A DNA stretch of 64,000 nt, from assembly GCA_029560585.1 (NCBI GenBank), contig JAKQKQ010000106.1:58439-122438 (forward strand), written 5' to 3'. Positions 34,966 through 41,832 of the stretch are shown piece by piece (position 1 is the first letter of the stretch; every line of letters begins with the position of its first letter). This DNA is from Verrucomicrobiota bacterium. GTDB taxonomy: Bacteria; Verrucomicrobiota; Verrucomicrobiia; JADLBR01. A program made the position numbers and the translations under genes. The notes under the pieces were generated by a model, which had not been told where the DNA came from, made no database searches, and saw only the letters and a list, made by a program, of their open reading frames with translations.

Positions 34966-34984
34966 GATGCGGAGACCGGTCGGT

Positions 34985-35389
34985 TCAGACGGTGTCTTGT
35001 GTCGGGCCCTCGTGGTCATGGTGGTGAATCTCGTGGTCGTGGTGGTGGCCATGGCGCTCGCAGCCATCCGGCGTCGCGGTCAATTGGCCGGTCAGGTATG
35101 CGTCCACCAATTGTGCCACCGTCGCGCCCGGTGCCCCGGCGCGGACGGCGATACCGTTCATCGCGAAGCTGGCGAGCGCGCGTCTCCCGATGCCCCCCGC
35201 TATGACGACGTGGACGCCGCGCTCCCTCAACCAAACCGGGAACAGTCCGGGCCGATGCTCGGGCGCGACGACAATCTCAGTACGAAGCGCGCGCTTCGTG
35301 CTCGCGTCCACATCGACTAGCGCGAACTGGCGGCAGCCACCGAAATGTCCGTGCAGGCAACCATTCTCGACAGGGATGGCTATCTTCAT
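34985..35389 (-). CDS. NifX/NifB-type Mo-Fe cluster-binding protein with His-rich tail
   Basis: The protein has 134 residues. It starts MKIAIPVENGCLHGHFGGC, the signature of the MTH1175/NifX-like family that binds Fe-Mo or Mo-Cu clusters. GIGRRALASFAMNGIAVRAG is the conserved helix-strand. The last 25 residues are unusual: HGHHHDHEIHHHDHE, a strong metal-binding tail. The ATG overlaps the upstream stop (ATGA). Family members include the orange protein of sulfate reducers. Cluster carriage or sensing is inferred. Confidence 0.88.
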   Translation of the reverse strand: MKIAIPVENGCLHGHFGGCRQFALVDVDASTKRALRTEIVVAPEHRPGLFPVWLRERGVHVVIAGGIGRRALASFAMNGIAVRAGAPGATVAQLVDAYLTGQLTATPDGCERHGHHHDHEIHHHDHEGPTQDTV

Positions 35390-35577
35390 AGGCAGGCAAT
35401 GGGGTTTTCTTCGGTTGAGGGTGCGGGTGATGCGGGTGGTTCAAGGCCTGGGGATCCGAGCTTCAGGAGGATCGGGCGGATGGATTCTAGGCGTTGCCGG
35501 AGTCGCTGCATCTCGGCGTCATTGCTGGAGGCGGGTCCCCGGCCGCCCTGGCCCGTCGAAGAATCGTCAGTTTTCAT
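35386..35577 (-). CDS. 63-residue coupled protein, coiled-coil-like
   Basis: The start ATG lies in the stop of the gene before (ATGA) and its own stop overlaps the NifX-type ATG (ATGA), so it is a link in a translational chain. The centre is a short helix, EMQRLRQRLESIRPILLKLG, like the C-terminal helix of DUF5320-type proteins that accompany NifX-like genes. Function is unknown. Confidence 0.6.
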   Translation of the reverse strand: MKTDDSSTGQGGRGPASSNDAEMQRLRQRLESIRPILLKLGSPGLEPPASPAPSTEENPIACL

Positions 35578-35888
35578 GGGTTGAGTCCAGATCCCGCGGG
35601 CGGCACCGACAGCTGCCCGGTCCCAGTTTTCCGCTGGCCCATTCGGCGCCGCAGGGCCACGAATAATCGCCGCAGGAACCCGCGCCGAGGCTTCGGGTTG
35701 CACTCTGGATCACCGAAGGCTGGCATCCCGAGCTGCGCCCGCTCGCGGCCAGACAGGCCGGTGATGCGAAACCAATGCCGTGGGCCACCGCGCCGTCCCC
35801 GCCCCTTGCCCGGGCAGCGACAGCCCGGCGTGTCGGGTGGCCGGAAAGATCTGGCGTCACCACCCCCCGCCCGTGATGGCACACTCAC
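35574..35888 (-). CDS. 104-residue Arg/Gly-rich protein, DUF5320-like context
   Basis: A GTG start is shared with the stop of the zinc-ribbon gene (GTGA), and the stop overlaps the next ATG (ATGA). The protein is basic, with CRCPGKGRGRRGGPRHWF and ITGLSGRERAQLGMPAFG. These Gly/Arg-rich stretches recall small DUF5320-like proteins next to NifX-type genes, but the match is not firm. The two flanking 4-bp overlaps are the main evidence that it is translated. Confidence 0.55.
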   Translation of the reverse strand: MSVPSRAGGGDARSFRPPDTPGCRCPGKGRGRRGGPRHWFRITGLSGRERAQLGMPAFGDPECNPKPRRGFLRRLFVALRRRMGQRKTGTGQLSVPPAGSGLNP

Positions 35889-36094
35889 GGGAGCCTCCCG
35901 TCGGCCCGCTCATGCGCCCTGCGTCCATTGACCCGCTCATAGGCGCGGCAGAACGGGCAGAGGCGACGCTCCACCTTGTTCACTAGCCAAAAGGCGAGAC
36001 CCTTTTGTCGCCTCCGAGCGCTCCGGCACACGGGGCAGCTGTGGCACACGCGCGCCAGGGCGCGGTCGAGTCTGGAGACCAAGTGAGCAGTCAT
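35885..36094 (-). CDS. 69-residue Cys-rich (zinc-ribbon or Fe-S) protein
   Basis: The small basic protein has CHSCPVC (residues about 17-23) and CPFC (about 46-49), enough for one zinc or iron-sulfur site. GAGGGCGC precedes ATG 36094, and the gene begins 12 bp after the MBL hydrolase gene. Its stop overlaps the next start as GTGA. Possible roles are a nucleic-acid or protein-binding ribbon, or a metal carrier in the operon. Confidence 0.65.
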   Translation of the reverse strand: MTAHLVSRLDRALARVCHSCPVCRSARRRQKGLAFWLVNKVERRLCPFCRAYERVNGRRAHERADGRLP

Positions 36095-36106
36095 TTCAGC
36101 GCGCCC

Positions 36107-36952
36107 TCATTTTCGTCGAAACACGAATCGGCTTCCGACCGAGCACGCGGTGCACGCTCCCGGAAACTCATGCCATAGGCGGGCGGCCGCCGCGGCGCCC
36201 GTGCAATGCGCGGGACCGAGCCGTCGCACGCCCAGCGCGCGAAGCTCCTGTACCGTGCGGGCGACCCGCTCGGGGCTGGCCACCAGCAGGTGCATGCCGC
36301 CAAACACGGCGTGAAAGGGTCTGCCCCCCGTCATGTCGCGAACCCGGCGCAGCGTGTTGACCACGCCCGCGTGCGCGCAACCGAGTAGCACCACCACGCC
36401 GTCCGATGTGTCGAAGAACATGGCCTGATCGTCGATGATCGGGTCGGGCCGCGCACCGGCCACGTCCAAGACAAAAGGGCCGCCAACATCCTCGAACTCC
36501 GTCACTCGAGGGATCTCGCCGGTCACGAATATGCCAGGCAGCACCTCGGTCGTAGACAGGGTGTCAACGATTCGTGGCGCGTGGGCTTGGATGGCCTCGA
36601 TGCCCGGCCTGTCGATGCCAACGGCACGGGTGGTGCCGTCAGGACTCCGGGAATAGCGCGGTGCCACCGCCGCCGGATGCGCGTATAGGCGAGCGTCGGG
36701 CGCGATCTCCCACACCGCGCGCAGGCCCCCCGTGTGGTCATAGTGCCCATGGCTCAGAGCCATCGCGCGCACGCCCGCAAGGTCCACGCCAAGCACCGCG
36801 GCGTTCCGTGCCACAAGTCCGCTCTGGCCCGTGTCGAAAAGCAAGCCCTGCGCCCCGGCCTGAACGTGAAAGGCCAGCCCGTGCTCCGCCATCAGGCCGC
36901 GGCCATGCACGGAATTCTCCACCAGCACGGTGACGACGATACCCTCACTCAT
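36107..36952 (-). CDS. MBL-fold metallo-hydrolase (COG1237 type)
   Basis: The protein has 281 residues. The metallo-beta-lactamase motif is SHGHYDHTGG (HxHxDH) near residue 66, with LLGCAHAGVVNTL and GGMHLL as later ligands. This matches the COG1237 subgroup, related to the enzyme named for methanopterin precursor synthesis, and frequent next to NifX-like genes. The actual substrate is unknown. The gene begins within the last 8 bp of the PaaI gene. Confidence 0.87.
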   Translation of the reverse strand: MSEGIVVTVLVENSVHGRGLMAEHGLAFHVQAGAQGLLFDTGQSGLVARNAAVLGVDLAGVRAMALSHGHYDHTGGLRAVWEIAPDARLYAHPAAVAPRYSRSPDGTTRAVGIDRPGIEAIQAHAPRIVDTLSTTEVLPGIFVTGEIPRVTEFEDVGGPFVLDVAGARPDPIIDDQAMFFDTSDGVVVLLGCAHAGVVNTLRRVRDMTGGRPFHAVFGGMHLLVASPERVARTVQELRALGVRRLGPAHCTGAAAAARLWHEFPGACTACSVGSRFVFRRK

Positions 36953-37406
36953 CGGTCTCCACGAATTTGCCGAACGCGATCGCCTTCACTGCATTGCCCT
37001 GCCAGAGTTCCGACCGCAGCAGCAGCAGCCTGCCGTGGGTTTCCTGAAGTGACGCGCGCGCGACGATCTTGTCCTTGACCGTGACGCGCCCGCGATACCT
37101 GATCTTTAGCTCGGCAGTGACGGCATGGATGCCTCGGGCGAAAAGGCAATTCGTCATCGCCCCATCAAGCAGGGCGGCTGTCACCCCTCCGTGCAGCAGG
37201 CCCGGATACCCCTCCAATGATTTGTTCGCCAAAAATGTGCCCTCGACGCTCCAGTCTGACTGAAGCACAAATTTCTGGCCGAGGCCCAGGGGATTAGCCG
37301 GACTACAGACAACGCAGTGCGGATGCGCGCGAGCCCGGGTTGACTGGAACCGGTCCGCGTCATTCTCCGGTCGGGCCATATTTGTTGAAATCATCGTGTT
37401 CATCAT
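36945..37406 (-). CDS. PaaI-family hotdog thioesterase
   Basis: The protein has 153 residues. The hotdog fold is indicated by GLLHGGVTAALLDGAM (catalytic HGG region) and ELKIRYRGRVTVKDKI. An N-terminal CVVCSPANPLGLGQ motif is typical of the thioesterases found with NifX-type proteins. It would hydrolyse an acyl-CoA or acyl-carrier thioester in the cytoplasm. ATG 37406 overlaps the upstream stop (ATGA), and the MBL gene overlaps its end by 8 bp. Confidence 0.87.
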   Translation of the reverse strand: MMNTMISTNMARPENDADRFQSTRARAHPHCVVCSPANPLGLGQKFVLQSDWSVEGTFLANKSLEGYPGLLHGGVTAALLDGAMTNCLFARGIHAVTAELKIRYRGRVTVKDKIVARASLQETHGRLLLLRSELWQGNAVKAIAFGKFVETDE

Positions 37407-37810
37407 CGCGCCCTTCTCAACGCCTCCGTGCGAAAGGGTTGGCATCGCGACCTCCGGCCCGGGAATCCTCTTTGCTTGCCGCACCCCGGCATTTGGAATT
37501 TGGGATCGCGCCACGTGCCCGCGTTGAATGCCCGCAGCAAGGACTCGACCTCGCCGCACAGATTGTCTTCCACGCGCACGCCCCCGCGCTCCAGCGTGAA
37601 CCGTATCGGTTCCGAGATCGCGGCGCATAGCAACACATCCACGCCAAGATCCAGGACGGTGCGCGCCAGCCCATCAGACGGTACGGAGCCGAGGGCAATC
37701 TCCCTTCGCCCAAGTTCCCCCGCGCGCCCGTGGTGCACCACCAGCAGCCGGGACGCCGTGTCGAACACCGGCGATACACGATCTTGCCAGATGGGGATGG
37801 CGACGGTCAC
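37403..37810 (-). CDS. NifX-like cluster-binding protein, first gene of operon
   Basis: The protein has 135 residues and begins TVAIPIWQDRVSPVFDTASR, the standard start of this NifX/MTH1175 subfamily. The C-terminal half is different: a Cys in EDNLCGEV and a Cys-rich Lys/Arg tail (MPGCGKQRG). GTG 37810 is preferred. A TTG at 37825 would lie inside the -12 element of the sigma-54 promoter, so it cannot be transcribed from it. With that promoter the transcript would start at or next to the GTG, implying a leaderless or very short leader mRNA. Confidence 0.82.
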   Translation of the reverse strand: MTVAIPIWQDRVSPVFDTASRLLVVHHGRAGELGRREIALGSVPSDGLARTVLDLGVDVLLCAAISEPIRFTLERGGVRVEDNLCGEVESLLRAFNAGTWRDPKFQMPGCGKQRGFPGRRSRCQPFRTEALRRAR

Positions 37811-37820
37811 GCCAGCAGGA

Positions 37821-37836
37821 AGCAATTACCATGCCA
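37821..37836 (-). promoter_or_regulatory. Sigma-54 (-24/-12) promoter of the NifX-PaaI-MBL operon
   Basis: The minus strand reads TGGCATGGTAATTGCT, agreeing with the consensus TGGCACG-N4-TTGCW at all but one position and with the required 10-bp GG-to-GC spacing. It lies directly before the first operon gene and downstream of a sigma-54 activator gene on the same strand. The predicted start point falls near 37810. Confidence 0.75.
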
Positions 37837-38046
37837 GATGCCCACACCCTTTCCCCAAAATGGAAAGTTCGCTCGGGTTGATGGGCAGCCGAACCCGCGC
37901 CCAATCGGCCGAACGGGCTGGCGTTGAGGGCAAAACGCCGCGAACGCCCGACCCGCCCCTTATTCTAGGGTCGATGTCCTAGCCGAACCCACACAGTCCT
38001 CCAATCCGTGGCGTTTTGCCATGGTCGCCGGTGTCCGCCATGGCAT

Positions 38047-39399
38047 TTAGCCTCGGCCGCCCGCCCTTCCCCCGGTCGGCTTTCGCGCCTTCTGTGCCCT
38101 GAGTTTTCGGAAGAGCGTGCTCGGGTCGATGCCAAGTTCCCGCGCCGCCGCCGCCCGGTTACCTCCGTGGCGCCCCAGGGCGTCGCGGATCAACAGGTGC
38201 TCCATCGCACCAAGGGTAAGTCCCGGCGGCAGGCGCGTCTCCCCACCCATGCCTTCTGCCCGCAGGTGGGGTGGCAGATGCCGCTCCTCAATCAATCCCC
38301 CCCGGCACAGGACGAACGCGTGCTCGATCGCGTTCTCAAGCTCGCGCACGTTGCCGGGGAAATCATGCCCCATCAGCCGTGCCAGCACCTCCTCCGACAC
38401 GCCCGCGACATCCCTCCCCTGGAGCCGATTGAAACGCGCGATGAAATGATCGACCAGCAGCGGGATATCCTCGCGGCGCTCTCGCAAGCCGGGCAGTTCT
38501 AGGCGGACCACGTGAATGCGATAGAAAAGGTCTTCGCGAAACAGGCCGTCGCGCACGAGCTGCCGAAGGTCCTTGGCCGTGGCCGCGATGACGCGCACGT
38601 TGGCCCTGACCGGCTCGACCGAGCCGAGGGGTTCGTAGACGCGCTCCTGCAATACGCGCAGCAGGCGCACCTGCATGGCGGCGGAGACGTCGCCAATCTC
38701 ATCGAGCAGAATGGTGCCTCCCTCCGCCAGCGCGAACCGGCCCGGCTTGTCCTTCTTCGCATCGGTGAAGGCACCCGCCCTATACCCGAAGAGTTCCGAC
38801 TCCAAGAGCGTGTCCGGCAGCGCGCCGCAGTTGATCGCCACAAACCTCTTGGCCCGGCGCCGGGAATGCTCGTGGATGGCACGGGCCACCAGCTCCTTGC
38901 CGGTGCCGCTCGGACCCTGGATCAGCACCGTGCTGTCGCTGGCCGCCACCACCGGCACCAGATCGAATAGCTGCCGCATTCGGGCGCTGCGACCTATGAT
39001 ATTGGAAAATGAATCCTGCTCGCGGGCCCGACGTCCCAGCTCCTCGACCACCCGCAAGTCCCGGAAGCTCTCGACGCCCCCGATGATTCTGCCTCTGTCA
39101 TCCTTGAGCATGGCCGTGGAAATGCTGATCGGGATGCGCTCCCCCTTCGCGCTGACGATGTAAACGACCTTGTTGAGCAGCGGCTGGCCCGTCGCCAGGG
39201 TTTGCCTTAGCGCACACGCGCTCTCGCAGATGGAAGCCCGGAACACGTCGCAGCAGCGGCGGCCCAGGGCATCGTTTCGGCGGATGCCCGTGATCCGTTC
39301 CGCGGCGCGGTTGAAGCACGTGATCCGCCACTCCGGATCCACGGCGAACACGCCGTCCGGCACCGAGTCGAGCAACTGTCCAAATACCGCCTCCTGCAT
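38047..39399 (-). CDS. Sigma-54-dependent transcriptional activator with PAS domain
   Basis: The protein has 450 residues. A PAS domain (about 1-115) has two CxxxC-type pairs, CCDVFRASICESAC, which could hold a redox or metal cluster. The AAA+ domain has Walker A GPSGTGKE, the sigma-54 contact loop written GAFTDA instead of GAFTGA, Walker B GGTILLDEIGD and the arginine fingers in LFREDLFYRIHVV. A Fis-type HTH ends the protein (GNRAAAARELGIDPSTLFRK). ATG 39399 is chosen over a long, atypical upstream extension. It probably activates the downstream operon in response to redox or metal state. Confidence 0.92.
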   Translation of the reverse strand: MQEAVFGQLLDSVPDGVFAVDPEWRITCFNRAAERITGIRRNDALGRRCCDVFRASICESACALRQTLATGQPLLNKVVYIVSAKGERIPISISTAMLKDDRGRIIGGVESFRDLRVVEELGRRAREQDSFSNIIGRSARMRQLFDLVPVVAASDSTVLIQGPSGTGKELVARAIHEHSRRRAKRFVAINCGALPDTLLESELFGYRAGAFTDAKKDKPGRFALAEGGTILLDEIGDVSAAMQVRLLRVLQERVYEPLGSVEPVRANVRVIAATAKDLRQLVRDGLFREDLFYRIHVVRLELPGLRERREDIPLLVDHFIARFNRLQGRDVAGVSEEVLARLMGHDFPGNVRELENAIEHAFVLCRGGLIEERHLPPHLRAEGMGGETRLPPGLTLGAMEHLLIRDALGRHGGNRAAAARELGIDPSTLFRKLRAQKARKPTGGRAGGRG

Positions 39400-39626
39400 A
39401 ACCCTGATGCCATGGTGGCCGGACGGGCGCCCACCGTCGAGCGGGATCAGGTCCCCTTCAGTTTTAGGTCTCTCGCAGGATCCCGTGCAGGCACAGGCGC
39501 CATTTGCCGATGAGGATGCGACCGCACGTGAACGCGCGACGGCGAACCTCTTTACACGCGCGGGCAAGCCAGCCATCCTGCCCCCGAGCCGAGCGAGGCA
39601 CCTGACAGCGACGGCAGGAGAAAATC

Positions 39627-40100
39627 ATGGGACAGATAAACCGCAGGGAATTCATCGCGCGCAACTTCGAGGGGGCGGCCATGGCGGGCGCCTGCCTCTG
39701 CGGCTTGTCCGGTTGCGCGACGTTCACCAAGGTAGGGGCGACCCCGGCACTTCCGGCGGGCGCATGCGCGATCGAACCGGGGAGGAAGGTCACGGTCTTC
39801 CTGAAGAAGGCCCCCGCCCTCGCATCCGTCGGCGGATCCGTGAAGATCGTGGATCCCGCGCTGCCCGAGCCCCTGATCGTCGCCCGCGTGGATCGCGGCC
39901 GATTCGCCGTCGTCTCGCTGCACTGCCCCCACCGCGGCGTGGAACTCGAATACCAGGCGGCCCAGAAGCAATTCAGGTGCGCCAGCCTGGGCCACAGCAA
40001 ATTCGCCCTCGATGGCAGCAAGCTGGGAGGCCCGGCGCCGCGAGCCGTCAAAACGTATGCGGCATCCGTCCAAGCCGACAATCTCGTCATTCGACTGTAA
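39627..40100 (+). CDS. Tat-exported Rieske-like lipoprotein with altered second box
   Basis: The protein has 157 residues. It has a twin-arginine signal (INRREFIA) and then a lipobox-like CGLSGC. Box I is intact as CPH (CxH), but box II reads CASLGHSKF, giving CxxxxH instead of CxxH; the residue at the usual His position is Leu. The rest, LDGSKLGGPAPR, matches normal Rieske proteins. A [2Fe-2S] cluster may be lost or held differently. AGGAG lies 7 bases before the ATG. It is divergent from the sigma-54 activator. Confidence 0.82.
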   Translation: MGQINRREFIARNFEGAAMAGACLCGLSGCATFTKVGATPALPAGACAIEPGRKVTVFLKKAPALASVGGSVKIVDPALPEPLIVARVDRGRFAVVSLHCPHRGVELEYQAAQKQFRCASLGHSKFALDGSKLGGPAPRAVKTYAASVQADNLVIRL

Positions 40101-40190
40101 TGCCCGGGAATCTCGCGCACCGCTCTGGGCGCCACCCATGCCAATGGCGTCGCCCATCCCCAAAGCGCCGCGTCGCCCGGCCGCGCCCGA

Positions 40191-40430
40191 TCACCGATCG
40201 GCTTTGCCGCCAACGCGTCGGCCACCCCGCAGATGCTTCTCGAGCCACCCGCTCACAGCGTTCGTGCGGCAATCGAACTGCCTGATGTAGGGTTTGATGT
40301 CCAGCACCGGCGTCTCATCCAACATATCGATTCCCACAAAGTACAGGCGGTTGCCATCGATTCGCCGGATCCTGACAACGGAGAACCCGAGGTGGTTGGG
40401 GCGATGCGGACTTCGCGTGGCGACGCTCAT
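40191..40430 (-). pseudogene. 3' fragment of a second trmO gene
   Basis: About 79 residues correspond to the C-terminal half of the TrmO-like protein encoded at 29036-29659 (ATRSPHRPNHLGFSVVRIRR, then LDETPVLDIKPYIRQFD and ending GGKADR). The N-terminal half, with the start of the SAM pocket, is missing. DNA similarity to the other copy is clear but diverged, so this is not a recent duplication. The two copies bracket the cofactor operon in the same orientation. Confidence 0.8.
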
Positions 40431-40775
40431 TGTCCGTCCAGGTGCCAGCGAGCGATGCCCGCACCGGCACCCGGTTGCGGCGACCGACTGCGGCTACGCG
40501 ACGGATCCTGCTTCACCCGCTGACCGTGCACGCCGACGGGGGTCTTAAGATCGGAGCGGTGCACGCTCCCGGTTGGCGATGTGGCGGGCCACCGCAGCCG
40601 AGCGTAAGCGGTCAGACGTGATCGTCACCCACGGGCGACAGCGCCCATCTGTCGCCTCTTGGCGACGCTCGCCCTGTCCTCAAACCCGCCTTCCGCATCG
40701 GGACCACGTTGCGCGCGCACCCCGGCGGCCAGATGCCGAACCACGCCTCGGCGGTTTTCCTTCCCCGGCAGCCGG
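40431..40775. other. 345-bp gap with repeat motif, no gene seen
   Basis: The gap holds one copy (about 40696-40721) of a roughly 25-bp motif, GCATCGGGACCACGTTGCGC, also present near 41508 and, with changes, near 43319. Otherwise no gene or RNA was recognised. Confidence 0.5.
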
Positions 40776-41141
40776 TCACTTCGCGCCTTGATCGATCCAC
40801 GTCTTTAGCAGGGTGAGATCGCCGGGGGTGAGCGGCGTCGCTTTGACCTTGCGGTGCTTGCCCGTGCCCGAGCCGAATTGCCTCGCCACGCGGATCAACC
40901 CGCTGCCGGCGCTGTCGCCGGGGCGGACCAGCTTGTCGTGGCTCAGGATGTCCGCGAGACTGTCGAAGCGAACGCCCTCCTTCTGCTTCTCCGGCCCGTG
41001 GCACTTGAAGCAGTTCTTCTCGAAGACCGGCCTCACCTGCTGGGCATAGGTGACCGACTTCTGGTCGGCCGCGAAGGAAAGGGAGGCCGCTGCGAGGGAA
41101 ACGGCGACGACGGGGAACAGACGCGAGTGGATCAAATTCAT
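40776..41141 (-). CDS. Small secreted cytochrome c, PSCyt1-like
   Basis: The protein has 121 residues with a signal peptide ending near LSFAAD. The haem motif CFKCH is followed by GPEKQKEGVRFDS, then the closing LLKTWIDQGAK. This is the planctomycete cytochrome C (PSCyt1) domain, normally the N-terminus of much larger proteins with DUF1549/DUF1553 domains. Here it stands alone. ATG 41141 sets the signal peptide. It could be a free electron carrier or sugar-binding domain. Confidence 0.85.
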   Translation of the reverse strand: MNLIHSRLFPVVAVSLAAASLSFAADQKSVTYAQQVRPVFEKNCFKCHGPEKQKEGVRFDSLADILSHDKLVRPGDSAGSGLIRVARQFGSGTGKHRKVKATPLTPGDLTLLKTWIDQGAK

Positions 41142-41637
41142 CGGCGGGACGCTAGCAAGAGCACGGCCCGCGAACAAGCGCGTCATTGCGGCCCTGAACG
41201 CGCCGCAAGGGGATATTGTCGCCGCGGATTGTAGGGCAGTCGCACCGGTTGCCACTCGGAGACCGGCAGGCGGGGCGCCGACCCTGCAATCGTTGGCACC
41301 ATATACCGCTGCGTCGCGGGCTTCCCTCGTGGATATGTCTCCCGGCGCGATTGAGGCGCGGTCACTACGGACAACAGTCATTTCCTTTTTGACGCTGTGG
41401 GCGGCACCCGCCCCCTTCGCAGTCCGGGAGTCCGCCAACCCCGTCTGGACCCGTCCCGCCATGGGCATAGCGTGGCAGACGGTCCCGTGGAGGTCACCCG
41501 GCCCCGCGCATCGGGACCACGTTGCGCGCGCGCCTGGGAGGGCGGATGCCGACCGCGATGGCAATGGCGCGTGCCACCCTCACCGCATCTCGGCGAGGCC
41601 CTGCACCCAAACCGTGCGAGGGCGCCCAGCGCACAGA
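41142..41637. other. Intergenic region, no gene seen
   Basis: Open frames here are short extensions of neighbours or chance frames. A second copy of the GCATCGGGACCACGTTGCGC motif lies near 41508-41532. The region leads into a 132-bp repeat. Confidence 0.5.
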
Positions 41638-41769
41638 GGCGGTAGACCCCGGAGGCGATCTGGCACACGCCCCCGGATCATGGGCAGGGGGGTGTGCCAT
41701 CTAACGGCACACCGACAAAGAAATTTCGGGCGGGAAACACGGCTTGTCAGGGCACGGCGGGACGCTCAA
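41638..41769. repeat. 132-bp intergenic repeat, copy 1
   Basis: The repeat runs from GGCGGTAGACCCCGGAGGCG to GGGACGCTCAA and is near-identical to 44922-45053. It contains a perfect hairpin GGTGTGCC-atctaac-GGCACACC. Same orientation as copy 2. Confidence 0.85.
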
Positions 41770-41832
41770 AATTTACTTTCGACGGTCCCGCGACGCCAAG
41801 AGACCCCGCGCCCAGGACCACCGTCCAACAAT

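Noticed and set aside
39490..39530. Second sigma-54-like promoter between the activator and Rieske genes
   Set aside because: The GG-to-GC spacing is 11 on the minus strand and 14 on the plus strand instead of 10.
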